64,000 bases of DNA from Candidatus Methanomethylophilaceae archaeon (GTDB taxonomy: Archaea > Thermoplasmatota > Thermoplasmata > Methanomassiliicoccales > Methanomethylophilaceae), in contig JAFWTC010000086.1 of the NCBI GenBank assembly GCA_017519045.1, positions 18,075 to 82,074 of the forward strand, in the 5' to 3' direction. Positions 53,227-61,194 of the stretch are shown piece by piece. Position 1 is the stretch's first letter. Every line of letters starts with the position of its first letter. A program made the translations under genes and the position numbers. The notes below the pieces were generated by a model, which worked only from the letters and a program-made list of their open reading frames with translations, did no database searches and was not told where the DNA came from.

Positions 53227-54971
53227 TACTCCGCTACCTCGGCCGCAAGGACTGGGCCGCGCTGGCGGTCTGCGTCCTCCTCATCGCTATCCAAGTATAC
53301 CTGGACCTTGAGATACCCGGATACATGGCCAGCATCACCACCGCATTGAACACGGGCGGGACGTCCGCGGACGTTCTCGCGGAGGGGCTGCCCATGCTCG
53401 GATGCGCCTTCGGAAGCCTCGCGTGCTCCATGAGCGTCGGCTTCATGACCGCGTACCTGGCGTCCTCCTTCTCGAAGACGCTCCGCAAGAAGCAGTTCGA
53501 GGCCGTCCAGGGGTACTCCCTGGCCGAAATGGGGCGCTTCTCCATAGCCAGCCTCATCACCCGCTCCACCAACGACGTCTCCCAGGTCCAGTCGGTCGTC
53601 GCCATCGGACTCCAGGTCGTCGTGAAGGCCCCCATCATGGCCAGCGGTGCGGTCGTCAAGATAATAGGGTCCGACCTGAAGTGGACCTCCGCCGTCGCGG
53701 TGTCCGTGGTCCTGATCATGTGCGTGATAGTGCTGGTGATGCGCTTCGTGGTCCCGCGCTTCAAGCGCATCCAGATCCTGAACGACGGCGTCAACAGGGT
53801 CACCAAGGAAGGGATCGAGGGGATACGCGTCGTCCATGCGTACAACGCAGAGGACTACCAGCAGAGGAGGTTCAAGAGCGTCAACGGAGAGCTGGTGGAC
53901 ACGCATCTGACCGTGTCCAGGGCCATGGCCTTCATGCATCCGACCATGAGCACGATAATGAACCTGATGTCCCTGTCGATCTACTGGATAGGGGCCAGCA
54001 TCGTCAACGCCGCCACCGGGATGATGAGGGTGGACGAGTTCTCGTCGATGGTCGTGTTCTCGGCATACGCCATGCAGGTGGTCTCCGCCTTCATGATGAC
54101 CACGGCCGTCTTCACCGTGATACCCAGGGCGCAGGTCTCCGCCAGACGCATAGAGGAGGTCATCGAGACCGACCCCTCGATAAAGGATGGGAACTTGGAA
54201 AAGTCCCCGGAAGGATTCGAAGGGGAGATAGAGTTCAGGGACGTCGGGTTCAGGTACCCGGACACGAACGAGTACGTGTTCAGGAACGTGAGCTTCAAGA
54301 TCTCCAAGGGCGAGACGGTCGCCTTCATAGGCCCCACCGGATGCGGGAAGACCACCCTGGTGAACCTGATACCGAGGTTCTACGACGCCACCGAGGGGCA
54401 GATACTGGTTGACGGCGTGGACGTCAGGGAATACACCCTGGAGGCCCTCCGCCGCAAGATAGGGTACGTCCCCCAGAAGTCCATCCTCATGGCGGGCACC
54501 GTGGAATCCAACGTCAACTACGGCGACACGTCCTCCGACCGCACCATGGACGACGTGAGGAAGGCCCTGGACATAGCCCAGGCGACGGATTTCGTAGAAG
54601 CCATGGACGGAGGGGTCCAAGGACATGTGGCCGAGAAGGGCGGAAACCTCTCAGGAGGACAGAAGCAGCGCGTCTCCATAGCCAGGGCGGTCTGCAGGAG
54701 GCCGGAGATCTACATCTTCGACGACTCCTTCTCCGCGCTTGACTACAGGACCGACCGCACCCTCCGCACCGCGCTGAAGAAGGAGACCGCGGGGGTCACG
54801 TCGATCATCGTGGCCCAGAGGATAGGCACCATAATGGACGCCGACAAGATAATCGTCATAGACGAGGGAAGGGCGGTAGGCATCGGAAGGCACGAGGATC
54901 TGCTGAGAGGCTGCAGCGCCTACAAGGACATAGCGGCCTCGCAGCTCGCCCCCGAGGAGGTGGGATCATGA
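53223..54971 (+). CDS. ABC exporter, half-transporter 1
   Basis: A 582-residue half-transporter. The N-terminal ~320 residues have six transmembrane segments (AALAVCVLLIAIQVYLDL first). The nucleotide-binding domain has Walker A GPTGCGKTTL, Q-loop YVPQKS, signature LSGGQKQRVS and a Walker B IYIFDDSFSALD whose catalytic carboxylate position holds Asp followed by Ser rather than Glu, as often in the degenerate partner of heteromeric exporters. It overlaps the next ABC gene by 4 nt. Confidence 0.88.
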   Translation: MILRYLGRKDWAALAVCVLLIAIQVYLDLEIPGYMASITTALNTGGTSADVLAEGLPMLGCAFGSLACSMSVGFMTAYLASSFSKTLRKKQFEAVQGYSLAEMGRFSIASLITRSTNDVSQVQSVVAIGLQVVVKAPIMASGAVVKIIGSDLKWTSAVAVSVVLIMCVIVLVMRFVVPRFKRIQILNDGVNRVTKEGIEGIRVVHAYNAEDYQQRRFKSVNGELVDTHLTVSRAMAFMHPTMSTIMNLMSLSIYWIGASIVNAATGMMRVDEFSSMVVFSAYAMQVVSAFMMTTAVFTVIPRAQVSARRIEEVIETDPSIKDGNLEKSPEGFEGEIEFRDVGFRYPDTNEYVFRNVSFKISKGETVAFIGPTGCGKTTLVNLIPRFYDATEGQILVDGVDVREYTLEALRRKIGYVPQKSILMAGTVESNVNYGDTSSDRTMDDVRKALDIAQATDFVEAMDGGVQGHVAEKGGNLSGGQKQRVSIARAVCRRPEIYIFDDSFSALDYRTDRTLRTALKKETAGVTSIIVAQRIGTIMDADKIIVIDEGRAVGIGRHEDLLRGCSAYKDIAASQLAPEEVGS

Positions 54972-57256
54972 GCAGGAACCCGTGGGCCCCTACCGAGAAG
55001 CCGAAGGACTTCGGCAACGTCTGGAAGAGGATATTCGACTACATGGGCAGGTACAGGTACGCCCTGTGCGCCTGCGTAGGCCTGTCCATAGGCGGATCCA
55101 TGCTCTCGCTCATCGGCCCCAGGAAGATAAGCGAGATGACCGACCTGATCGAATCGGCGGTGAAGTCCAGCGGGCCGGTCGACCTGGAGGGCGTCGCGGC
55201 CATAGGGTTCTTCCTGGTCGCCCTGTACGCGGTCAGCGCGGTCATGTCCTACGCCCAGGGGCAGATAATGGCCACCATCGCCCAGAGGACCTCCGGGAAG
55301 ATACGCGAGGACGTCTCGGCCAAGATCACCAGGGTCCCCCTGGGATTCTTCGACAAGGCCAGCACCGGAGACCTGATGAGCCGCGTCACCAACGATGCCG
55401 ACCGCATGGGCCAGGGGATGAACCAGAGCCTGAGCCAGCTGATAACGGCATGCGTGATGTTCTCCGGGACGCTCACCATGATGCTGATCACCAACGTCGT
55501 GCTGGCGGCCACGGCCGTCGGCTGCACCGCGTTGGGCTTCCTGATCATGTGGATCATCGTGAAGAAGTCCCAGGTCTACTTCTCCAGGCAGCAAGCCAAC
55601 CTCGGCCGCATGAACGGCCACATCAGCGAGACGTACTCCTCGCAGAACATCGTCATGGCCTACGGCGGGGGGAAGGAGGCCATGGAGAGGTTCGACGAGA
55701 TCAACGAGTCTCTGGCCAGCACCGCGGTGAAGTCGCAGTTCCTCTCCGGGACCATGATGCCCCTCATGGGGTTCATCGGCAACCTCGGATACGTCGCGGT
55801 GTGCCTGGTGGGAGCGATACTCGTCATCGACGGCGGTGCGACCATAGGGACCGTCGTGGCCTTCCTGATATACATCCGCCTGTTCACGCAGCCGATGTCC
55901 CAGATCTCCCAGGCGTTCAACGGGATGCAGTCCGTCGCGGCTGGGGCGGAGAGGGTGTTCTCGTTCCTGGACGAGCCCGAGCTCGCCGACGAGTCCTCCA
56001 AGACCGCCCGCATCGGAAGAGCGAGGGGGCACGTGGAGTTCAGGGACGTCCACTTCGGATACGAGCCCGGCAGGGAGATCATCAAGGGATTCTCCGCCGA
56101 GGTGTGCCCCGGCCAGAAGGTTGCCATCGTGGGCCCCACCGGAGCCGGGAAGACCACCATAGTGAACCTGCTGATGCGGTTCTACGAGATCGGGAAGGGG
56201 GACATACTGATAGACGGGGTGTCCGTGAAGGACATGACCCGGGCGAACGTCCACGAGCAGTTCTGCATGGTCCTGCAGGACGCCTGGCTGTTCGAGGGCA
56301 CCATCCGCGAGAACATCGTATACGGAAGGGAGAACGTATCCGACGAGAGGATAGAGGAGGCATGCAAAGCCGTAGGGATCGACAGGCACATAGCCGCGCT
56401 CCCGAACGGATACGACACCGTGCTCGGCGAGGCCGCGGAGATGTCCGCCGGACAGAGGCAGCAGCTCGTGATCGCCCGCGCCATGGTGAGCGACGCCCCC
56501 ATGCTGATACTGGACGAGGCGACCAGCTCCGTGGACACGAGGACAGAGGCCTCCATCCAGAAAAGCATGGACGACCTGTCCCGCGGCAGGACCTCGTTCG
56601 TCATCGCCCATCGCCTGTCCACGATCAGGAACGCGGACCTGATACTGGTGATGAAGGACGGGAACGTGATCGAGAAGGGGACGCACGACCAGCTGATGGG
56701 GAGGAACGGGTTCTACCGCGACCTCTACGACAGCCAGTTCGAGAAGGCCCGAGGGTCATCCCCAGAGCCTGTGCCAGACCCACGAGGCCATGCGGGGGAA
56801 ATGGGTGGCCAGCGCGATGGTGGCGCGGGTGCGGAGGCCGCATACCGACCTCTTCCTCCCCCTCCCCAGGTCGGCCATGGCCTTCGAGACCACGTCCTCG
56901 GGCGCGACGGCGTAGCCGAACACCGCGTCAGGGGCGTCATGGCTGCTCTTGACCCCGTCTATGAACGGGGTCTTCACCCATCCCGGAGAGACCTCCAGCA
57001 CGGAGATCCCCCTGCTTGCGACCTCGTACCTCAGGGAATCCAGATAGCTCCTCACGAAAGCCTTGGACGCCGAGTAGACGCCCAGGCGGTACGCGGGGAC
57101 GTAGGCGGCCTCGGAGCAGAGGGTGATGACCGCCGATCCGGGACGCATGAGGGGGATGCAGGCGGACGTGGCCTCCACCACCGACGAGACGTTGACCTCG
57201 ATCATGGAGCGGGTCAGGCCGACGTCCATGGAGAAGCTGTCCCCGAAGCGTCCTAG
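54968..57256 (+). CDS. ABC exporter, half-transporter 2, with lost stop codon
   Basis: The homologous part covers ~594 residues (to about 56749): six transmembrane segments, Walker A GPTGAGKTTI, signature MSAGQRQQL (SAGQ instead of SGGQ), and complete Walker B MLILDEATSSVD with catalytic Glu. The two half-transporters probably pair, with this one supplying the active Glu. After ...YDSQFEKA the next codon is CGA where a TGA might be expected, and the frame then runs 500 nt antisense through the SDR gene to 57256. This looks like a one-base stop loss or a sequence error; the tail is probably not functional. Confidence 0.82.
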   Translation: MSRNPWAPTEKPKDFGNVWKRIFDYMGRYRYALCACVGLSIGGSMLSLIGPRKISEMTDLIESAVKSSGPVDLEGVAAIGFFLVALYAVSAVMSYAQGQIMATIAQRTSGKIREDVSAKITRVPLGFFDKASTGDLMSRVTNDADRMGQGMNQSLSQLITACVMFSGTLTMMLITNVVLAATAVGCTALGFLIMWIIVKKSQVYFSRQQANLGRMNGHISETYSSQNIVMAYGGGKEAMERFDEINESLASTAVKSQFLSGTMMPLMGFIGNLGYVAVCLVGAILVIDGGATIGTVVAFLIYIRLFTQPMSQISQAFNGMQSVAAGAERVFSFLDEPELADESSKTARIGRARGHVEFRDVHFGYEPGREIIKGFSAEVCPGQKVAIVGPTGAGKTTIVNLLMRFYEIGKGDILIDGVSVKDMTRANVHEQFCMVLQDAWLFEGTIRENIVYGRENVSDERIEEACKAVGIDRHIAALPNGYDTVLGEAAEMSAGQRQQLVIARAMVSDAPMLILDEATSSVDTRTEASIQKSMDDLSRGRTSFVIAHRLSTIRNADLILVMKDGNVIEKGTHDQLMGRNGFYRDLYDSQFEKARGSSPEPVPDPRGHAGEMGGQRDGGAGAEAAYRPLPPPPQVGHGLRDHVLGRDGVAEHRVRGVMAALDPVYERGLHPSRRDLQHGDPPACDLVPQGIQIAPHESLGRRVDAQAVRGDVGGLGAEGDDRRSGTHEGDAGGRGLHHRRDVDLDHGAGQADVHGEAVPEAS

Positions 57257-57514
57257 CCCGGCGCAGTTGACCAGGTATTCGATCTCGGGGGATTCCTCGG
57301 ACAAGGCGGACGCCAGGGAGTCCCTGCCTTCGGCCGTGGACAGGTCTAAAGGAAAAAATCTGCAGGGGGTGGACAGGCTCAAGGACACGGCCCTCATGGC
57401 GTCTTCGCGCCTGGAGACCATCCAGATCCCGTCCAGGCCCCTGGAGTCCAGCATGCGGCAGAATTCGGCGCCGATGCCTGACGAGGCGCCTGTGACCACG
57501 GCTATGCCGGACAT
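56756..57514 (-). CDS. Short-chain dehydrogenase/reductase
   Basis: A 252-residue SDR: TGASSGIG cofactor motif, NCAGLG, and the YSASK catalytic motif (GVYSASKAFVRSYLDSLRYE). It belongs to the classical NAD(P)-dependent oxidoreductases of unknown substrate. It overlaps the runaway tail of the ABC gene in antisense and is coupled (TGATG) to a 31-aa membrane peptide gene upstream. Confidence 0.85.
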   Translation of the reverse strand: MSGIAVVTGASSGIGAEFCRMLDSRGLDGIWMVSRREDAMRAVSLSLSTPCRFFPLDLSTAEGRDSLASALSEESPEIEYLVNCAGLGRFGDSFSMDVGLTRSMIEVNVSSVVEATSACIPLMRPGSAVITLCSEAAYVPAYRLGVYSASKAFVRSYLDSLRYEVASRGISVLEVSPGWVKTPFIDGVKSSHDAPDAVFGYAVAPEDVVSKAMADLGRGRKRSVCGLRTRATIALATHFPRMASWVWHRLWG

Positions 57515-57609
57515 CAGATCATGGCTGCGGCGGCCGCGGTAACGGCCACGACGATCATGATGCCGACCATGAGGACGGCGAACAGCTTCTTTTTTGCTTC
57601 AGATTTCAT
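57514..57609 (-). CDS. 31-residue membrane peptide coupled to the SDR gene
   Basis: The frame starts MKSEAKKKLFAVLMVGIM, continues with a hydrophobic Ala/Val-rich helix and ends AAAMI. Its TGA overlaps the SDR ATG (TGATG), which is a strong sign of translation. A TATA-like AAGATATAATAG lies at ~57644-57655. Too short for the usual gene finders; function unknown. Confidence 0.6.
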   Translation of the reverse strand: MKSEAKKKLFAVLMVGIMIVVAVTAAAAAMI

Positions 57610-57843
57610 TATGATCCATGCGTGAATGCTGGTTTTACTATTATATCTTAACTAAGAAGGTTGACGGATATGAGGCAGCAACATTCGCATAGCCCGATGC
57701 CAACAGGGTCCGCCGCGAGCCGGGACGGGTGAGAAGTCGAGCACCAAAGGAGCATAGAGAATCGGACAAGCCATGACGTTCGACCTCGACATGGGAAGAC
57801 CTGGGAAGGCGCCAAGGAAGTGCTGGATGACGGGAATTCCGGC

Positions 57844-58017
57844 ATGGAGGGCAGGATGGACCTGTCGAAGCGGTTCCTGCTCGACGAGGACGGGATCATG
57901 AAGACGGTCGCTCCGATTCCCGTGGGAGCGTCCAAGGAAGAGGTCGAAGAGGCGGTCGTGGCGGGGAAGATAGCGCTCTACGACGACGGCCGCGAAATTT
58001 TTTCGAAAGCCCCTTGA
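57844..58017 (+). CDS. Small hypothetical protein, possibly 5'-truncated
   Basis: The frame codes for a 57-residue acidic protein (MDLSKRFLLDEDGIMKTV, GASKEEVEEAVVAGKIAL). The open frame extends upstream to about 57733 with plausible residues (KTWEGAKEVLDDGNSG) but without a good start. This could be a remnant of a gene cut by the neighbouring recombinase-bearing segment. Confidence 0.35.
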   Translation: MEGRMDLSKRFLLDEDGIMKTVAPIPVGASKEEVEEAVVAGKIALYDDGREIFSKAP

Positions 58018-58106
58018 AAGGAGGAGGACGGGAAGGCCATGATTGAGACGGCGACGGAACGCTCGATTTCCTGCTGTGACGGGTCGTCAAGGAGGGATGG
58101 GAACCA

Positions 58107-58949
58107 TCAAAGGTAGCATTCCGGGATCCTGTCGACGTTGCGCTTTCTGGGATCCCTGGTCCTGGACGCCATCCTCTCCTGAAGCGAGTTGAACTCCTCC
58201 GGAGACAGCACAGTCTCCGCGTCATGCCGGATGAGCAGGTCCTCCCACCTCATGAACCCGGCATACACGGGGTTGTGGAGGATGTTGCGGATGTTGAACT
58301 TGTTCCAAGGGTTCCCTTTCCTCGTCAGCCTCCCCTCCCCGTTGAGCGAGAAGGCGATCCAATCCATCGGGCTCCCGTCCAGGTACTCTGCGAAGATGCG
58401 GTTCACGACGCGCATCTCGTCGGGTTCAGCCGCTAGCCTGCCGTCTTCGAGCCTGTATCCGAACGGCGCGGTGAAACCCATCGTCCTCTTGCGGGAATCC
58501 GAATTCCCAAGGGACTCGGCCTTCTCCCTCATCCCCATGTGGGTCCTCTCGCCGATTTGCTCGCTCTCCAGCTGGGACAGGCGCTGGATCATGTCCACCA
58601 CGAACCTCCCCAGCGCGTTGGTGGTGTCCAAAGACTCGGTCGAAGACACGAACATCTTCCCGTTGCGGTTGAGGCGGTCCATCATGGCCATGAAGTTGCG
58701 GCTGTTCCTGTGGATACGGTCCATCTTGATCACCAGGATGACGTCCCACGAATCCATCTCGGCCATCATCCTGCGGTATGCCGGACGCTTGTCGTTCCTT
58801 CCTGAGTAGCCGTCGTCCTCGTAGACAGCGTGGACGTTCCAGCCCTCGGCCACGCAGTAGTCCTCCAGGACGGACTTCTGGGCATCCAGGGAGTAACCCT
58901 CCGCCGCCTGCTCCTCCGTGGATACCCTGACGTACACCGCCGCGCGCAT
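58107..58949 (-). CDS. Serine recombinase 2 (site-specific integrase/resolvase)
   Basis: A 280-residue serine recombinase. Catalytic Ser in VYVRVSTEEQ, and the usual YSGRNDKRPAYRRMM, KMDRIHRNSRNFMAMMDR, then a recombinase domain NIRNILHNPVYAGFMRWE. It is shorter than typical large serine recombinases (~500 aa) because the distal zinc/coiled-coil part is absent. The ATG overlaps the stop of the first recombinase (TGATG), so the two are made together. Confidence 0.88.
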   Translation of the reverse strand: MRAAVYVRVSTEEQAAEGYSLDAQKSVLEDYCVAEGWNVHAVYEDDGYSGRNDKRPAYRRMMAEMDSWDVILVIKMDRIHRNSRNFMAMMDRLNRNGKMFVSSTESLDTTNALGRFVVDMIQRLSQLESEQIGERTHMGMREKAESLGNSDSRKRTMGFTAPFGYRLEDGRLAAEPDEMRVVNRIFAEYLDGSPMDWIAFSLNGEGRLTRKGNPWNKFNIRNILHNPVYAGFMRWEDLLIRHDAETVLSPEEFNSLQERMASRTRDPRKRNVDRIPECYL

Positions 58950-59722
58950 CAGTCGACCACCAGCGGCCCGTTCAGGGCCTCGTATTTCTCCATGGAGACT
59001 ATCGGCTCCTGGTCGCCCTTGCGGACGATCCCGTTCCAGTCGATGTAGCCCACGTACACGGGGTTCCTGAGCATGTTCGAGATCGTCTGAGGCCTCCAGG
59101 CCCCGCCCCTCTTGGTCGGGACGCCCGACTTGTTGAGGTATTCGGCGATCCCGGACATCGTGGAGCCGCGGAGCCTCATGTTGTACACGTCCCTCACCAC
59201 CGACGCCTCCGACTCCACGACCCTCATGACGCCGTCGGAGTACTCGTAGCCGTACGGATGCCCGGAGCCGAGGTGCCCTCCGCCCGACTTGGCCTTGAAT
59301 GTCATACCCAGCTTGACCCTCTCGCCGATCTGCTCGCTCTCCAGCTGCGCTATGCGCTGCATGATGTCCATGACGAACCTGCCCATGGCGGTGGTGGTGT
59401 CGAACTTGTCCTGCATGGAGTTGAAGTCCTTCCCCTCGGCGCGGAGGCGGTCCATCATCAGGGCAAAGTTGACGCTGTTCCTGTGGATACGGTCCATCTT
59501 CAGGACCAGGAGGATGTCCCAGGTCCCCATCTCGGACATCATCCGCATGTATTCCGGACGGTCGGCGGAACGGCCGGAGTACCCCTCGTCGCGGTAGATG
59601 TCGGCAACCTCCCACCCGCGGACCCTGCAGTATGCCGTCATCCTCTTGATCTGCGCGTCGAGGGAGAAACCCTCCCTGGCCTGGTCGTCCGTGGATACCC
59701 TGGCATATAAGGCGGCGCGCAT
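58949..59722 (-). CDS. Serine recombinase 1 (site-specific integrase/resolvase)
   Basis: A 257-residue serine recombinase, paralogous to the neighbour: catalytic Ser in LYARVSTDDQ, YSGRSADRPEYMRMM, KMDRIHRNSVNFALMMDR, and recombinase domain SNMLRNPVYVGYIDWNG. It lacks the distal domain seen in large family members. With its coupled partner it may form a hetero-oligomeric recombinase, comparable in layout to paired Ccr enzymes. No element boundaries or att sites can be read with certainty. Confidence 0.88.
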   Translation of the reverse strand: MRAALYARVSTDDQAREGFSLDAQIKRMTAYCRVRGWEVADIYRDEGYSGRSADRPEYMRMMSEMGTWDILLVLKMDRIHRNSVNFALMMDRLRAEGKDFNSMQDKFDTTTAMGRFVMDIMQRIAQLESEQIGERVKLGMTFKAKSGGGHLGSGHPYGYEYSDGVMRVVESEASVVRDVYNMRLRGSTMSGIAEYLNKSGVPTKRGGAWRPQTISNMLRNPVYVGYIDWNGIVRKGDQEPIVSMEKYEALNGPLVVD

Positions 59723-59789
59723 GAAAACCCACTCCCGTGAGCCGGATGTGCGTATCTCAACATATTTTCCTTGACCGTATCAATATCTA

Positions 59790-59824
59790 CAGTTACCTGT
59801 AATATTTTTATATCAGTTACCTGT
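59790..59824 (+). promoter_or_regulatory. Direct-repeat operator around the marR promoter
   Basis: CAGTTACCTGT occurs at 59790-59800 and again at 59814-59824 (24-nt period), flanking a TATA-like TATTTTTATAT. GGAGGT follows at ~59837, before the ATG at 59850. This is a good candidate autoregulatory site. Confidence 0.6.
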
Positions 59825-59849
59825 TATACTTTTTCGGAGGTAAAAAAGA

Positions 59850-60329
59850 ATGTGTGACAACACTAGCTCTAAGGCACTGACCATGAAAACCGTGCATCTT
59901 TCCCACATGATGCGCATGCTCCACGAGGAGAGGATGAGGGAGATGGACCCGAGCGCCTCGCCGGGACGCGTGCTCGCATTCCTCAGGCTCGTCGGTGAGG
60001 TCTCCGTCGGAAACATGGCGATGATACACGGAACGAGGCCCCATTCCCTGGAGAAAGCCCTCTCCGAGCTCGTCGAGGACGGATTCGTGTCCCGCGAGCA
60101 GGGAGAGAAGAAGTTCCTCGACAAGGTGAAACTCACCGACAAGGGACTCGAGCCCGGATGCAGGCCCCAGGGCAGGGCATCGAAGGTCTTCGGGACCCTG
60201 ACCAACGAGGAGCGCGGACAGCTCGCCGCCATACTGGACAAGCTGAACGCGGGTTTCGAGAAGGAGCTCGGGCTTCCGGAGGATCCGCAGGAGCGCAGGG
60301 CCGTGATGCGCCAGAAGTGCGGCGGATAG
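59850..60329 (+). CDS. MarR-type regulator ending at an amber codon (possible read-through)
   Basis: A 159-residue winged-helix protein (LAFLRLVGEVSVGNMAMIHG, HSLEKALSELVEDGFVSREQ, LTDKGLEPGC). It is paralogous to the next gene. The stop is TAG at 60327-60329. The frame continues for 22 codons to TGA at 60396-60398, encoding HPGCGPVSHRHGCGPWFRPG then MM, a Cys/His/Gly-rich tail that looks like a natural continuation of ...RQKCGG. With tRNA-Pyl present, the amber may be decoded, giving a 182-residue regulator with a metal-binding-like tail. The upstream direct repeats suggest autoregulation. Confidence 0.75.
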   Translation: MCDNTSSKALTMKTVHLSHMMRMLHEERMREMDPSASPGRVLAFLRLVGEVSVGNMAMIHGTRPHSLEKALSELVEDGFVSREQGEKKFLDKVKLTDKGLEPGCRPQGRASKVFGTLTNEERGQLAAILDKLNAGFEKELGLPEDPQERRAVMRQKCGG

Positions 60330-60556
60330 CACCCCGGATGCGGCCCCGTGTCTCACAGGCACGGATGCGGACCCTGGTTCAGACCCGGAATGATGTGAAG
60401 ACCGGGAGCGGGTGAAACGCGAGGCCGAGGCGGCTGCGCCCCGGCCGGACGGATCCCTAGGCCCGTTTACCAACAACCGCCAAGGGAGGCCTGGCCGCCT
60501 TCTTTCACACCATGACAGCATTTATATCGGCTGCCGGCCCATCCCGCGACGAGATT

Positions 60557-61084
60557 ATGAGCGATGGCATGGACTCGATGGAGCTTCCTATGAAAGTGGC
60601 CCAGGCGTCGCGCCTCATGCGGCTCCAACGCGCAGAAAACTCGAGAGGGGGATTGGACCCGCTCGCAGGCCAAGGCCGCGTCCTGGCCTTCCTGAAGATA
60701 GCCGGGGAGGCGTCCTCTGCGGACATGGCGACGATACTCGGAATCAGACAGCAGTCCCTCAACCAGTCCCTGATCAGGCTCGAGGAGGAGGGGTACATCG
60801 TCCGCGAGCAGGCCGAGGACGACCGGAGGCGCATCATTGTCAGGCTTACGGATAAAGGTCGCGAAGCAGAGGCTCCTAAAAACGGCGCCGCCAAGGCCTT
60901 CGAGGTCCTGACCGACGAGGAGCAGAAGCAGCTTTCCCTGATACTTGACAAGGTGATCGAGAGCCTGTCCAAGGATCTCGGGCTTCCGGACGATCCTGAC
61001 GAGCGCATGGAGGCCGTCCGCAAGAGGATGGGCGAGGAGCGCTTCCGCAGGGCGATGGTGTTCCACGGCCATGGCGGAATATGA
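60557..61084 (+). CDS. MarR-type regulator
   Basis: A 175-residue winged-helix protein, paralogous to the preceding gene (LAFLKIAGEASSADMATILG, LNQSLIRLEEEGYIVREQAE, LTDKGREAEAPK); its C-terminus VFHGHGGI is a short echo of the Cys/His/Gly tail of the neighbour. TTTATATC at ~60521-60528 is a good TATA box for the start at 60557. Target unknown. Confidence 0.8.
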   Translation: MSDGMDSMELPMKVAQASRLMRLQRAENSRGGLDPLAGQGRVLAFLKIAGEASSADMATILGIRQQSLNQSLIRLEEEGYIVREQAEDDRRRIIVRLTDKGREAEAPKNGAAKAFEVLTDEEQKQLSLILDKVIESLSKDLGLPDDPDERMEAVRKRMGEERFRRAMVFHGHGGI

Positions 61085-61194
61085 CCCGGGAACGACGGAT
61101 GCTGGTGCCTTGGCCCGATATCCTTCCGATCGATCGGCTCCATTTGAAGACGCTCTTAGACCCAACTATAAGAACGCATTCCGATACCCTCCGC

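Noticed and set aside
54920..56686. A 588-codon minus-strand frame opposite the ABC exporter
   Set aside because: Shadow of the ABC gene; His/Gly/Asp/Val-rich without any domain.
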